NCBI RefSeq assembly: GCF_000466405.1
Contig: NZ_KE952935.1
Span: 56,847 to 120,846, forward strand
From: Atopobium sp. oral taxon 810 str. F0209
GTDB taxonomy: Bacteria; Actinomycetota; Coriobacteriia; Coriobacteriales; Atopobiaceae
Length of the DNA: 64,000 nucleotides
Direction: 5' to 3'
The translations under genes and the position numbers were made by a program. The notes below the pieces were generated by a model. That model did not search any database and was not told the DNA's origin. It worked only from the letters and a program-made list of their open reading frames with translations. Shown piece after piece: positions 34,283 through 42,639 of the stretch. The first letter of the stretch is position 1, and every line of letters begins with the position of its first letter.

Positions 34283-35378
34283 AATGAATAACCTCCGCTC
34301 GCTCAAGCAACTCGTCGTTAAAATATCCCAAGTTTGTCGTAGTTACCACCGTTTGAATATCTTTTTGGACAAAGTTAACCACTGCTAGACGACGTTTTTC
34401 ATCAAGTTCACTCATCACATCATCAAGAAGCAAAAGAGGTGTCGATCCAACAATCTCTTTTGCCACTTCCACTTCAGCCATTTTCCAAGCAAGCACTACT
34501 GAACGCTGTTGTCCTTGTGATCCAAAGTTACGTGCAGAGCGTCCATTTATCTCAAACAAGACATCATCACGATGAGGACCAATAAGTGTCTGCTGACGAC
34601 GAAGATCATCCGCTCGTGATTGTTGAAGCGCAAGAGTGAGCTTATCTACTAATTCATTTCGAGTGAGTTTTCCCAGTTCCAAGTCGTCATCATCTTTTTG
34701 GGAAAGTGAAGAAATATAGTAGCAGCTCAGTTTTTCTCCATCAGAGATCTGCTCATAGATGGGAATCATCTTGTTTGTAAGACGCTGAAACATACGCAGT
34801 CGTGCGTCAAGAAGTGCCGCGCCACCAAGGGCAAGCGAAGCATCCCAAGCGTCTAATAGTGAAAAATCAGGATAAGTATCTTTAAGAAGGCGATTTCTCT
34901 GCTCAACTGTACGTTGATAGGCACTAAATAAATTGGCATACCCTACCGCTGCCTGCTTACCAAAATCATCTAATTCATCGCGACGTAATCGAGCAGAACC
35001 TTTTACCAAAGACAAATCATCCGGATTAAAAAGAATAGACATTAAAGAGCGGGGCATATCCCCCGCTTTACATGCTTTGTTGTTAGTAAAAAAACTCCGC
35101 CTATTTCCTTTGACCTGACACACCACATCGATAAAACGTCCATCACCTGTAAGCTCTGCAACAATTTGTGCACTATCCATATCTTGTTTAATTAATTGTG
35201 CAGGCGTAGGCTTACGAAAAGAAAAACCTGCGGTAAGCAGTTGTAACGCCTCGATAGTATTGGTCTTTCCTACGGCATTCGGCCCCACAAGAACCGTTAC
35301 CCTAGGAGAAAAAATAAGCTCCTTTTCTTTAAAACTGCGCCAATCTTGCAGTTTTAACTTATGTACCTTGAGTCCCAC
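34266..35378 (-). CDS. recF: DNA replication and repair protein RecF
   Basis: A 370-residue SMC-like ATPase acting with RecO and RecR at gapped DNA. Walker A VLVGPNAVGKTNTIEAL (about 30-46), the signature FGSQGQQRSVVLAWKMAE (about 280-297) and Walker B TPLLLLDDVMSELDEKRR (about 315-332) are complete. GTG start with AAGGGA upstream, 9 bp after the dnaN stop. The dnaA-dnaN-recF order is conserved in Actinobacteria. Confidence 0.96.
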   Translation of the reverse strand: MGLKVHKLKLQDWRSFKEKELIFSPRVTVLVGPNAVGKTNTIEALQLLTAGFSFRKPTPAQLIKQDMDSAQIVAELTGDGRFIDVVCQVKGNRRSFFTNNKACKAGDMPRSLMSILFNPDDLSLVKGSARLRRDELDDFGKQAAVGYANLFSAYQRTVEQRNRLLKDTYPDFSLLDAWDASLALGGAALLDARLRMFQRLTNKMIPIYEQISDGEKLSCYYISSLSQKDDDDLELGKLTRNELVDKLTLALQQSRADDLRRQQTLIGPHRDDVLFEINGRSARNFGSQGQQRSVVLAWKMAEVEVAKEIVGSTPLLLLDDVMSELDEKRRLAVVNFVQKDIQTVVTTTNLGYFNDELLERAEVIHFEPQL

Positions 35379-35387
35379 GCGTATCCC

Positions 35388-36485
35388 TTAGAGTCTGACA
35401 GGCATCAAGAGATAGAGATAGTTAATAGCGCCATAACTCTTAAAGACTCCTGGGCGCATAGAACCTTCCAGCTCCAAAGACAATGCATCATCATCACCTA
35501 CAGCACTCACACAATCAGAAATAAAGCGATGATTCAAAGCAATAGCAACATTTTCACCCTCAGCTTCAACATTGAGCGTCTCATGAGCTTCACCCTGATC
35601 AGGTGCAGATGCAGTCAGCTGCAATATACCAGCAACAACATCTACATCAAAGCGAACAGAAGGATTAGTAGTAGCAACAACTGATACCCTTCGAAGAGCT
35701 GCGTTTAAGCTCTGAGTTGAAAGTTGAAGTTTGGTTGTGCAAGATGACGAAAGTAACTGCTTATAGTTGGGGAAATTACCTTCAATTCTGCGAGAAATAA
35801 AGGTAGTTGTACCAAAGACAAAAACTACTTGATTTTCAGTAGTACCAATCATTAACTTGTCAGTCATTGAGGGCAAACTTAATACTTCATGGAAGGTAGT
35901 TCCAGGAACGATAGCTGAAAACTCTTCTTCTCCTGTTTCAACGTGAGTATCACAAACCGCCAAACGGTATGAGTCAGTAGCTACCAAACGAATAGTGTTG
36001 TTATCAACTGTCAGTTGAATACCTTGTAAGATTGCGCGAGAAGTATCTTTTGAAGCCACGCGATACACCTTGTTGACCATTTGTCCCAAAGTATCACTGG
36101 GTAATTCAAGAGATTTCTGCAACTCAAATTCGGGAAATTCGGGAAAATCTGCAGGTTCAAGCGCATGAAGATTAAAACTCGAACGATTACAACTAATAGT
36201 CAAACCATGAGGGGTTGCATCAAAATTAACCGCTGCATCGGGAAGATTTTTCACAATGTTCGTGAGCATCTTACCCGAAACAACTGTTTCTCCTGGTTCC
36301 TCGACATTAGCTGGAATCTTATGACGAATCGAAATAGTGAGATCTGTTGTCTGAAGAGTTAAGGTACCTTCTTCAGCTTTGAGATAAATACCCAAAAGTA
36401 CAGGGAGAGTTGAATTTGTCGCTAAACCCTTTGAGACTACTGAGAGAGCTACATCCAATGCAGACTGACTGACCGAAAACCTCAT
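35388..36485 (-). CDS. dnaN: DNA polymerase III beta subunit (sliding clamp)
   Basis: A 365-residue clamp of the expected length with three repeated domains. MRFSVSQSALDVALSVVSKGL, LLGIYLKAEEGTLTLQTTDL, VATDSYRLAV and the C-terminal YLLMPVRL are the usual landmarks; the last strand borders the partner-binding pocket. GGGAGG precedes the ATG. It lies 240 bp downstream of dnaA, and the intergenic region has DnaA-box-like sites. Confidence 0.97.
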   Translation of the reverse strand: MRFSVSQSALDVALSVVSKGLATNSTLPVLLGIYLKAEEGTLTLQTTDLTISIRHKIPANVEEPGETVVSGKMLTNIVKNLPDAAVNFDATPHGLTISCNRSSFNLHALEPADFPEFPEFELQKSLELPSDTLGQMVNKVYRVASKDTSRAILQGIQLTVDNNTIRLVATDSYRLAVCDTHVETGEEEFSAIVPGTTFHEVLSLPSMTDKLMIGTTENQVVFVFGTTTFISRRIEGNFPNYKQLLSSSCTTKLQLSTQSLNAALRRVSVVATTNPSVRFDVDVVAGILQLTASAPDQGEAHETLNVEAEGENVAIALNHRFISDCVSAVGDDDALSLELEGSMRPGVFKSYGAINYLYLLMPVRL

Positions 36486-36725
36486 ATCAAACCTCCCACG
36501 CTTGAGTACCTATATATATCTATATAAATAAGAACTAATAGAATTAGTAATGCCTGTAGAAAAGTAGAAAAACTTATAAATCACCAGTACAAAGCTATTC
36601 TTTTTTAGTTGTGACTCATAACAATCTTTCAACATCATCAACAGAAAAATACTTTGAACCCAAAGTGAGCAATTCTTTCTACTTCTTCAAACCTTTCTTC
36701 AACGTAGTTTTCTACAAAACTGCTT
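36486..36725. other. dnaA-dnaN intergenic region, possible part of oriC
   Basis: An A+T-rich 240-bp spacer. DnaA-box-like 9-mers are TGTAGAAAA (36555, reverse of TTTTCTACA), CTTTCAACA (36626) and TTTTCTACA (36708). ACTAAT/ATTAGT forms a small palindrome near 36532. The boxes deviate from TTATCCACA and are only suggestive. Nothing coding is seen. Confidence 0.45.
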
Positions 36726-38219
36726 TTACGCCTTGTCGCTAATATCATTTTGGAGCGAGTCAACACGGTCATGAAAAAGGCGATCTTTAGCTTTTATATC
36801 TTCAACCCATGCTATGGAGTGCTTGACAGTTGCATGAGTACGATTGCCGAATTTTTTGCCAATATCTGCAAGTGTGTTGTCTGTCATCTCCCTTGTGAGC
36901 CAAATAGCAACATGACGTGGTTCCATCAACTCTTTATTTCGCTTTGAACCAACTAAATCCTCGTGAGAAATATCGTAATAGCTTTCTACAGCTTTTTGAA
37001 TGTGACTTACCGTGACAATTTTTTGACCTGTAGGCCACTTTTGTTGAGAAGCACGAATAACATCTTCACGGCTTAGCGCTCCCCCACGACTCTCTTTTTG
37101 ATGAGCAAGCATTAAAAGTGACTGTACAAAACCTTTAATCAGTCGAATAGACGTACCGGCACGGTCAGCCATTAAACGACGAAGGTCTTCAGAGATTGTC
37201 CCATCCATACCCCGAATATGCTCTTCTGACGCATCAGAGCGCATACTCTCATAGAAAGCGTTAACGAGGTTTAGCTTGAGCTCATAATCAGGTACCTGGA
37301 TAGATACTGTGACACCTGAATCCATACGGCTTGTGTCACGCTCGTCAAACTTACTTTCGCCCATACCTAGTTGTGAGGGACTACGATCAGCTGCTAATAC
37401 GATTTGTTTACCGTGGCTTACCAGTGCATTAAAGGTTTCAAAGAAAAACCTGATAGTACCTGCAGCAGTCTGCATATTTTGAATGTCATCAATGATAAGC
37501 ACATCGACGTCTTGATAACTACGTGCCAAAGCAGATCGAGGGGGCGCAGAAGGATCGTTCATTGAGGTGCGGTAATCTTCCACAAACTGCGATGCCGAGC
37601 GATAAACGCACAGTCGTGTGGAATCGTTGGCAGCAATATAATTTTGGATCGCGCGGAGTAAGTGAGTTTTTCCTAAGCCACTTTTTCCGTAAATAAAAAG
37701 CGGGTTATAACTCTTATTGATGCCATTTGCGACTTGTTTTGCCGCTTCAAAGGCCAAAATATTTTCTTCACCAGCTACAAAACGATCAAAAGTGAGTTTT
37801 GAATCGGTTTCAGGTATGTCCTCCGCCAAAAAATTACTCGGGCGAGAGTTTTTCTTTGGTACATCTGGAACATATTCTGGCTGGCTTGGGGTGATAGGAA
37901 GAGGGGCTGGTTCCGGCTGAGATTGAGGAAGATTAATAGCTGAGTTTTGATGAGGGTTATTACGACCCAGACGTACATCGAGTGTCATGGGTTGAAAAGC
38001 AGCAGCACTTAAGCATTCTTCAATTAGTGGTTGTTCACGCTCGATTTTGCGACGCGCAAAAGAAAGCTCAGTTTCGATGATAAGTGAGTCTTCAGTGAGG
38101 TCTGCTGGGGTGCAACTGCGTAGCATAGCAAGAGTGGCTGCATTCATATCACGCTCCTCTAGAAGCGTGATGACATCAGCCCATAATGCCTCAGCATCAG
38201 TCATTTTTTCCTCAGTCAT
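36726..38219 (-). CDS. dnaA: Chromosomal replication initiator DnaA
   Basis: A 497-residue initiator. Domain III has Walker A FIYGKSGLGKTHLLRAI (about 172-188) and Walker B VDVLIIDDIQNM; domain IV ends with the helix-turn-helix signature GNRTHATVKHSI. Canonical DnaA reads RDHSTV there, so Asp is replaced by Thr at a base-contacting motif. This could go with the altered TTTTCAACA-type boxes. A Pro/Gln-rich domain II lies at about 95-140. Two ATG codons 15 bp apart both have ribosome sites (AGGGG and GAGG); I give the outer one. Confidence 0.97.
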   Translation of the reverse strand: MTEEKMTDAEALWADVITLLEERDMNAATLAMLRSCTPADLTEDSLIIETELSFARRKIEREQPLIEECLSAAAFQPMTLDVRLGRNNPHQNSAINLPQSQPEPAPLPITPSQPEYVPDVPKKNSRPSNFLAEDIPETDSKLTFDRFVAGEENILAFEAAKQVANGINKSYNPLFIYGKSGLGKTHLLRAIQNYIAANDSTRLCVYRSASQFVEDYRTSMNDPSAPPRSALARSYQDVDVLIIDDIQNMQTAAGTIRFFFETFNALVSHGKQIVLAADRSPSQLGMGESKFDERDTSRMDSGVTVSIQVPDYELKLNLVNAFYESMRSDASEEHIRGMDGTISEDLRRLMADRAGTSIRLIKGFVQSLLMLAHQKESRGGALSREDVIRASQQKWPTGQKIVTVSHIQKAVESYYDISHEDLVGSKRNKELMEPRHVAIWLTREMTDNTLADIGKKFGNRTHATVKHSIAWVEDIKAKDRLFHDRVDSLQNDISDKA

Positions 38220-38283
38220 GAGTCCCCTGTCTTAAAAAATGTTGAAAAGTACCGCTAGTATAGGCTAAAAAAGATGACTAACC

Positions 38284-39159
38284 CTAATAATTGTTGAGAA
38301 GTCGGTGAGCTGCTTCAGTTAATAGTCGTTTTTGGCCACCTCGCTGTTTATAAGTCAAACCACTTTCATCAAGGGTTTGTAGTTCGCGCGACCAGGTAGA
38401 GACTGAACGACCATAGGCGTTTACCAAATCGGTAGGACCTACACTTTCATGGTTTTTAAGATATGCCAAGATGAGTTGTCCTCGATCCGAGATACGAGGA
38501 CGAGGGGATGCAATATCTGGTACATCATCCGGGACGTACGTTTGCGCATAGCTAGGACTTATCGGTGCTGGGCGAACTTGTGGGCGAGAAAGATCTTCTT
38601 TGCTGATAGCTGTACCCATGGAAATGGTAACTATAGTGCCACGGCCCATATTGTCTTCTATAAGAAGAGAACCACCTTTATCCAAGAGATATTGTTGAAC
38701 ATAAGGCAAACCAGAACCAACGCCACGAATATATTTTTTCATCTCATCGGTAGCAGATGTGGTGCCGTATTCCATGGCCCGTTCTTTTTCCTTGATGCCA
38801 GGACCTTGATCAGAAAAACGAATAGTATTACCACCAGGCAAAATAGAGATTGCAGGTTCAATGAAGTAGGCATGAATAAGGTTTTCAACAACTTCACGAA
38901 TAACCATAAACGGAATACTGCCACCTTGTTGATGAGAAAGCTGCGTCACTTCCTTTGTTATCTCTTCAAGATAGGCACGTACATCTGCAGGTTCAACAAT
39001 AACTACGCGTGGTGCTGCGGCTGCATCGTCATATACTGCTATCCGTGCAGGAAAATGCACTTCAGAGGCGTTTAATACAACTTTTTCTTCAAGGTTTTGT
39101 TGGGATAGATTCGCAGGAGACTCCACGTTCTCCACGAATGGGTAGAACGCGTGTGACAT
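38284..39159 (-). CDS. GHKL ATPase with C-terminal winged-helix domain, next to dnaA
   Basis: About 291 residues. A GHKL ATP-binding fold spans about 70-185 with N box REVVENLIHA, G1 SDQGPGI (116-122), G2 GVGSGLPYVQQYL and G3 MGRGTIVTI. No phospho-accepting histidine or membrane part is evident, so it is not an ordinary sensor kinase. Residues 215-291 look like a winged helix (LILAYLKNHESVGPTDLVNAYGRSVSTWSREL). GGAG before the ATG at 39159 sets the start; a 21-residue longer frame would cover a DnaA-box-like site. It lies between dnaA and the rpmH-side origin region, 64 bp upstream of dnaA, so it may be co-transcribed with dnaA. Function unknown. Confidence 0.75.
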   Translation of the reverse strand: MSHAFYPFVENVESPANLSQQNLEEKVVLNASEVHFPARIAVYDDAAAAPRVVIVEPADVRAYLEEITKEVTQLSHQQGGSIPFMVIREVVENLIHAYFIEPAISILPGGNTIRFSDQGPGIKEKERAMEYGTTSATDEMKKYIRGVGSGLPYVQQYLLDKGGSLLIEDNMGRGTIVTISMGTAISKEDLSRPQVRPAPISPSYAQTYVPDDVPDIASPRPRISDRGQLILAYLKNHESVGPTDLVNAYGRSVSTWSRELQTLDESGLTYKQRGGQKRLLTEAAHRLLNNY

Positions 39160-39428
39160 GTGCTCTCCAATCCTCATATGGCAACAATCAACATTTTTTC
39201 TTCCATGGTTGAAAAGTTTCATTCAAGAAAAAATACGAAAGAAAGTTTTCATCAATTAAGAAACACTGTTGATAACCTCTTGTAATAAAAGAAATAATTG
39301 CTGAAAAATCATATCATTTTGTAGAGGTTTTTTCACCTTTTTGCACGTTTTTGGAACTTTTTTTGCAATATCAGAAAGAAACTTTTCTTAAAAAGAAATA
39401 CTTAATGCAAGGAGAGCTTGTGGTTCGT
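39160..39428. other. Probable oriC region between the divergent dnaA and rpmH units
   Basis: A very A+T-rich, gene-free stretch where transcription diverges and gene strand bias switches. TGTTGATAA (39267, reverse of TTATCAACA) and GGTTGAAAA (39207) are DnaA-box-like, and TGTTGAAAA lies nearby at 38240. Long T runs at 39318-39385 could serve as an unwinding element. Together with the dnaA-dnaN spacer this may be a bipartite origin. Confidence 0.6.
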
Positions 39429-39457
39429 TTGACACACGTGCAGGTAGACCCTACAAT
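39429..39457 (+). promoter_or_regulatory. Strong sigma-70-type promoter of rpmH
   Basis: TTGACA at 39429-39434, a 17-bp spacer and TACAAT at 39452-39457 form a near-consensus promoter 55 bp before rpmH. The spacer contains GCAGGTAGA, the motif also found in the centre of the family 1 arrays. Confidence 0.85.
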
Positions 39458-39511
39458 TTGAAAGCTCATTTAGCTTTGTCGATTTGGCCGCTTGGCCCTG
39501 GAAGGAACATC

Positions 39512-39646
39512 ATGAAGCGTACGTATCAGCCCAACAAGCGCAAGCGCGCCAAGACTCACGGTTTTCGTGCTCGTATGGCTACCAAGGGTGGTCGTGCTGT
39601 ACTAGCTCGTCGTCGTCTCAAGGGACGTAAGAAGCTCACTGTCTAA
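39512..39646 (+). CDS. rpmH: 50S ribosomal protein L34
   Basis: A 44-residue L34 ([18 protein letters not shown], then [22 protein letters not shown]). GAAGGAA lies 6 bp before the ATG. It opens the rpmH-rnpA-yidD-yidC-jag-rsmG unit that faces away from dnaA. Confidence 0.98.
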   Translation: MKRTYQPNKRKRAKTHGFRARMATKGGRAVLARRRLKGRKKLTV

Positions 39647-39652
39647 TTACTG

Positions 39653-39973
39653 ATGGATACCATCAAATCCAAGCAGGAATTTAGTACGGTGTTTTCTTCA
39701 GGTTGTCGTTATAACGGCAGACTTGTGAGAATTGCCGTCTTGAAGGGAGATGAAGGCGACCCATCTAAGGTCGCCTTTGTTGCAGCAAAACGGCTAGGAA
39801 CTGCTGTTCATCGCAATAGATGCAAACGTGTATTACGAGAAGCAGCAAGGCTTTGTGGCTTGCCTCGAGCAGGCGCCAGAGTAATTTTATTTGCTACTGA
39901 CGCTACTGCAGATTCTCATCCTGCAGATATATCTCACGAGCTCACGGGGCTACTCCGCAAGTCTGGAATATAG
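39653..39973 (+). CDS. rnpA: Ribonuclease P protein component
   Basis: A 106-residue protein cofactor of RNase P that helps remove tRNA 5' leaders. The RNR box appears as [16 protein letters not shown] (about 51-66), preceded by [12 protein letters not shown]. It begins 6 bp after rpmH. The RNA subunit (rnpB) is not in this window. Confidence 0.95.
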   Translation: MDTIKSKQEFSTVFSSGCRYNGRLVRIAVLKGDEGDPSKVAFVAAKRLGTAVHRNRCKRVLREAARLCGLPRAGARVILFATDATADSHPADISHELTGLLRKSGI

Positions 39974-39983
39974 GGGATATCCC

Positions 39984-40196
39984 ATGATGAAAAGAGCATT
40001 TCTCTTTATCATTGGATTTTATAGGCGTTTTATTTCTCCCCTTCTTCCAGATGCATGCATATATAGCCCTACCTGTTCTGAATATGCGATGGTTGCTATT
40101 GAGCGTTATGGAGTCCTAAAAGGCGGATGGCTTGCCCTGCGGCGTATTCTTCGTTGTAACCCCTTTCATAAAGGTGGATTCGATCCTGTGCCCTAA
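39984..40196 (+). CDS. yidD: Membrane protein insertion efficiency factor YidD
   Basis: A 70-residue protein with the family core [26 protein letters not shown], then [23 protein letters not shown]. It acts at the inner face of the membrane with YidC. AGGGGAT precedes an ATG-ATG start; either could be used. It lies 10 bp after rnpA. Confidence 0.95.
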   Translation: MMKRAFLFIIGFYRRFISPLLPDACIYSPTCSEYAMVAIERYGVLKGGWLALRRILRCNPFHKGGFDPVP

Positions 40197-40214
40197 GCGA
40201 TGCTCGGAGGAAAT

Positions 40215-40982
40215 ATGTGGGATTGGTTCGTTAGTTTTTTGTACCAAATCTTGGACTCACTTGCCGGACTTACTGGTGACTGGGGTATTGCAGTAATCGT
40301 ATTAACGGTCATCATCCGTATTATTTTGGTGCCATTGATGACTAAATCGACTGCATCTTCTGCAAAGATGCAAGCTCTCCAGCCGCTCATGAAGGATATT
40401 CAGGAGCGCTATGCCGATGATCCTGAACGTCAGGCAAAAGAAATGCAGAAGTTTTATGCCGACAACAAGTTTAATCCGCTTGGAGGTTGTCTGCCTATTC
40501 TTCTGCAGATGCCTGTATTTTTTGCTTTATTTACTGTGGCGAAGCAGGTACCCAAGACAGCTCACTTCTTAAGTATTTTGCCGTCACTTTCTGCGTCTGC
40601 AGCTTCTATGTTGGCGTCGGGTGGCTCTGCTGCTGCGGCTGTCTATATCTTCCTTGTACTTCTCTTTGGCGTATTAACGCTTGTTCCTATGTTGATGAAT
40701 GCGGGTAATACTCCCGAAGAACAACGCAATCAGATGATTATCATGGGAGTTGTTATGGCACTCATGATGGTTTGGGTTGGTTGGGGTCTGCCTGCAGCAG
40801 TTATTTTGTACTACGACACGTCTGCTATTTGGCAGGTTGTCCAGCAGAAACTAGTGATGCAACGAGTAATGGATCAAGTCAAAGCAGAAACCCAAGCAAA
40901 ACTTGAAGCCCAAGGTGTCCAAAATAATATCTCGGTTGTTAGGCGAGAATATAAGCCTCGTCAGCATAAAAAATCTAAGTAG
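40215..40982 (+). CDS. yidC: Membrane protein insertase YidC
   Basis: A 255-residue Oxa1/YidC insertase of the short Gram-positive type. The first core helix has the conserved arginine in VIIRIILVPL, followed by the cytoplasmic hairpin with coiled-coil character (KMQALQPLMKDIQERY), GGCLPILLQMPVFFALF, and further helices. The last 45 residues are basic and may contact ribosomes. No signal lipobox is seen. GGAGG precedes the ATG at 40215, which is preferred over an ATG 15 bp upstream. Confidence 0.95.
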   Translation: MWDWFVSFLYQILDSLAGLTGDWGIAVIVLTVIIRIILVPLMTKSTASSAKMQALQPLMKDIQERYADDPERQAKEMQKFYADNKFNPLGGCLPILLQMPVFFALFTVAKQVPKTAHFLSILPSLSASAASMLASGGSAAAAVYIFLVLLFGVLTLVPMLMNAGNTPEEQRNQMIIMGVVMALMMVWVGWGLPAAVILYYDTSAIWQVVQQKLVMQRVMDQVKAETQAKLEAQGVQNNISVVRREYKPRQHKKSK

Positions 40983-41065
40983 TTTGCTTTATATCTGTTG
41001 TCATTATTAGGTGTAGATTGCTGTTAGTCCAGGTATTTTATCCTGGGTTTTTGCAGGAGGATTCA

Positions 41066-41629
41066 ATGGAAGAAGAACTTGTGCAGAGCTCAGATACTGT
41101 TGATCAGTATGCAAGTCTTAAAGAGCATTATGAAAGTGGTGTCGCTCTGACTGAATCCGAGCTGGATACTATTGCCGATATCTCAGTTGCCTATGTGCGT
41201 AGTCTTCTTTCTTTCTTTGGTGAAGACCATATTACCATCGACGAATATGAAGGTGATGAAGGCGAGCTGATTTTAGATGTCAGTGGCGGAGATTTAGCAG
41301 TATTGATTGGACGTCATGGTAGGACGCTCGAATCTTTACAATCTCTGCTTACCGCATATCTCAGCAATGTTTTACATTTTCATTACCCTGTAGTTGTTGA
41401 TATTGAGGGTTATAAGTCTCGCCGTCGTGCAAAGCTGCAATCTCTTGCTCATAATGCTGCCGCCCGTGCTAAGCGGCAGCATGGACGTGCTTCTCTGCCT
41501 CCTATGTCTGCGTATGAGCGTCGTATCATACATCTCGCACTTGCTGCAGATCCTGAGGTTGCTACTCACTCTGAGGGCGATGACTTTGATCGCCACGTAG
41601 TTGTTACCTATGTAAAGAATGGAATATAA
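41066..41629 (+). CDS. khpB: Jag/KhpB RNA-binding protein
   Basis: A 187-residue protein with a KH domain (about 65-125; the GxxG loop is IGRHGRTL) and a C-terminal R3H domain (about 130-187; SAYERRIIHLAL). Homologues bind RNA and affect cell division in Gram-positive bacteria. The Jag-N domain is short or missing, replaced by an acidic N terminus. AGGAGG 5 bp before the ATG at 41066 sets the start. A terminator follows, so rsmG is transcribed separately. Confidence 0.92.
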   Translation: MEEELVQSSDTVDQYASLKEHYESGVALTESELDTIADISVAYVRSLLSFFGEDHITIDEYEGDEGELILDVSGGDLAVLIGRHGRTLESLQSLLTAYLSNVLHFHYPVVVDIEGYKSRRRAKLQSLAHNAAARAKRQHGRASLPPMSAYERRIIHLALAADPEVATHSEGDDFDRHVVVTYVKNGI

Positions 41630-41655
41630 GCCCAGTACTTTATATAAAGGTAATG

Positions 41656-41685
41656 AGACCCTTCTTCTGGAAGGGTCTTTTTTTA
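41656..41685 (+). terminator. Intrinsic terminator of the rpmH-khpB operon
   Basis: AGACCCTTC, a five-base loop and GAAGGGTCT are followed by seven T residues, 27 bp past the khpB stop. Confidence 0.93.
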
Positions 41686-41774
41686 TGGCACAATATTTTT
41701 GTTTATGAAATAAATCGATGTTGTGACAATAATCCTTGCTACACAGATTTTTGTCATGAGATATGAGGTTTGAG

Positions 41775-42515
41775 ATGACAGAACAAGATATTCACATGCT
41801 TATACAAGAAGCACAACAGTATGGTGTGCAGCTGAGTAATGAGAAGGCAAAGAAGCTTTTAAAACATCTTGAATTGGTTATTGAGAAAAATCAGTTTATA
41901 AATCTTACACGTATAGTGGACTGGCAGGATGGTATTGATAAACATGTTTTGGATTCTTTAACTCCCCTAACCATTCTTCAAGATTTGGGTTTAACTGAAA
42001 AGTCTCATTGTTTGGATATTGGTACAGGAGCTGGTTTTCCTGGTATTCCTCTCTCAATCTGTTCTGAAGCTCAGTTTACTCTCATTGATTCCACTGAAAA
42101 AAAAATCAAAGAAGTACAGTACTTTATTGATAGACTTGAACTTGATAATTGTTCTGCTCAGGCAGTGCGTGCTGAAGAATTGGCTAAAAAACAGTCACAA
42201 AAATTTGATTTTATTTTAGCTCGAGCGGTATCTCAGATGAGTACACTCATTGAATATGCTTCGCCTCTACTTTCTCAATCTAGCTATCTTGTTGTTATGA
42301 AAGCTGTGCCCACTGACGAGGAATTTAATATTTCACTCTACGCAGCTGATGTATGTGGAATGACCTATGTTTCACGTGAAACACTTGAACTTCCTCACAA
42401 CGCAGGCACTCGTAGTATTTTTGTCTATCAAAAAACAGGAAAAGCAAAGATAAAAATGCCAAGAAATGTGGGAGTTGCTCAACATCATCCCTTATGTCCT
42501 AAGGAGAAAAAGTAA
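41775..42515 (+). CDS. rsmG: 16S rRNA (guanine-N7) methyltransferase RsmG
   Basis: A 246-residue SAM-dependent methyltransferase acting on G527 (E. coli numbering) of 16S rRNA. The SAM motif CLDIGTGAGFPGIPLSI (about 76-92) and the N-terminal INLTRI pattern are typical. GAGG precedes the ATG at 41775. A perfect parS site is embedded near its end at 42368-42383, so the encoded YVSRETLELPH is shaped by a DNA site. The gene is visibly more A+T-rich than its neighbours. Confidence 0.95.
   Translation: MTEQDIHMLIQEAQQYGVQLSNEKAKKLLKHLELVIEKNQFINLTRIVDWQDGIDKHVLDSLTPLTILQDLGLTEKSHCLDIGTGAGFPGIPLSICSEAQFTLIDSTEKKIKEVQYFIDRLELDNCSAQAVRAEELAKKQSQKFDFILARAVSQMSTLIEYASPLLSQSSYLVVMKAVPTDEEFNISLYAADVCGMTYVSRETLELPHNAGTRSIFVYQKTGKAKIKMPRNVGVAQHHPLCPKEKK
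42368..42383. promoter_or_regulatory. parS centromere site 1 (inside rsmG)
   Basis: Perfect 16-bp palindrome TGTTTCACGTGAAACA, the universal ParB nucleation site, within the rsmG coding sequence. Confidence 0.97.
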
Positions 42516-42516
42516 A

Positions 42517-42532
42517 CGTTTCACGTGAAACA
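42517..42532. promoter_or_regulatory. parS centromere site 2
   Basis: CGTTTCACGTGAAACA, one mismatch from the parS consensus at its first base, immediately after the rsmG stop. Confidence 0.92.
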
Positions 42533-42579
42533 ATCAAACAAAAAAGCTCATGCTTCTATTACTATAGTGAGTGGAAATA

Positions 42580-42595
42580 TGTTTCACGTGAAACA
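42580..42595. promoter_or_regulatory. parS centromere site 3
   Basis: Perfect TGTTTCACGTGAAACA 45 bp upstream of parA, where ParB binding could also regulate parAB transcription. Confidence 0.97.
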
Positions 42596-42639
42596 GTATT
42601 ACTTTAAACGAGCACTAAATACAGATTAAAGGAGGAATA

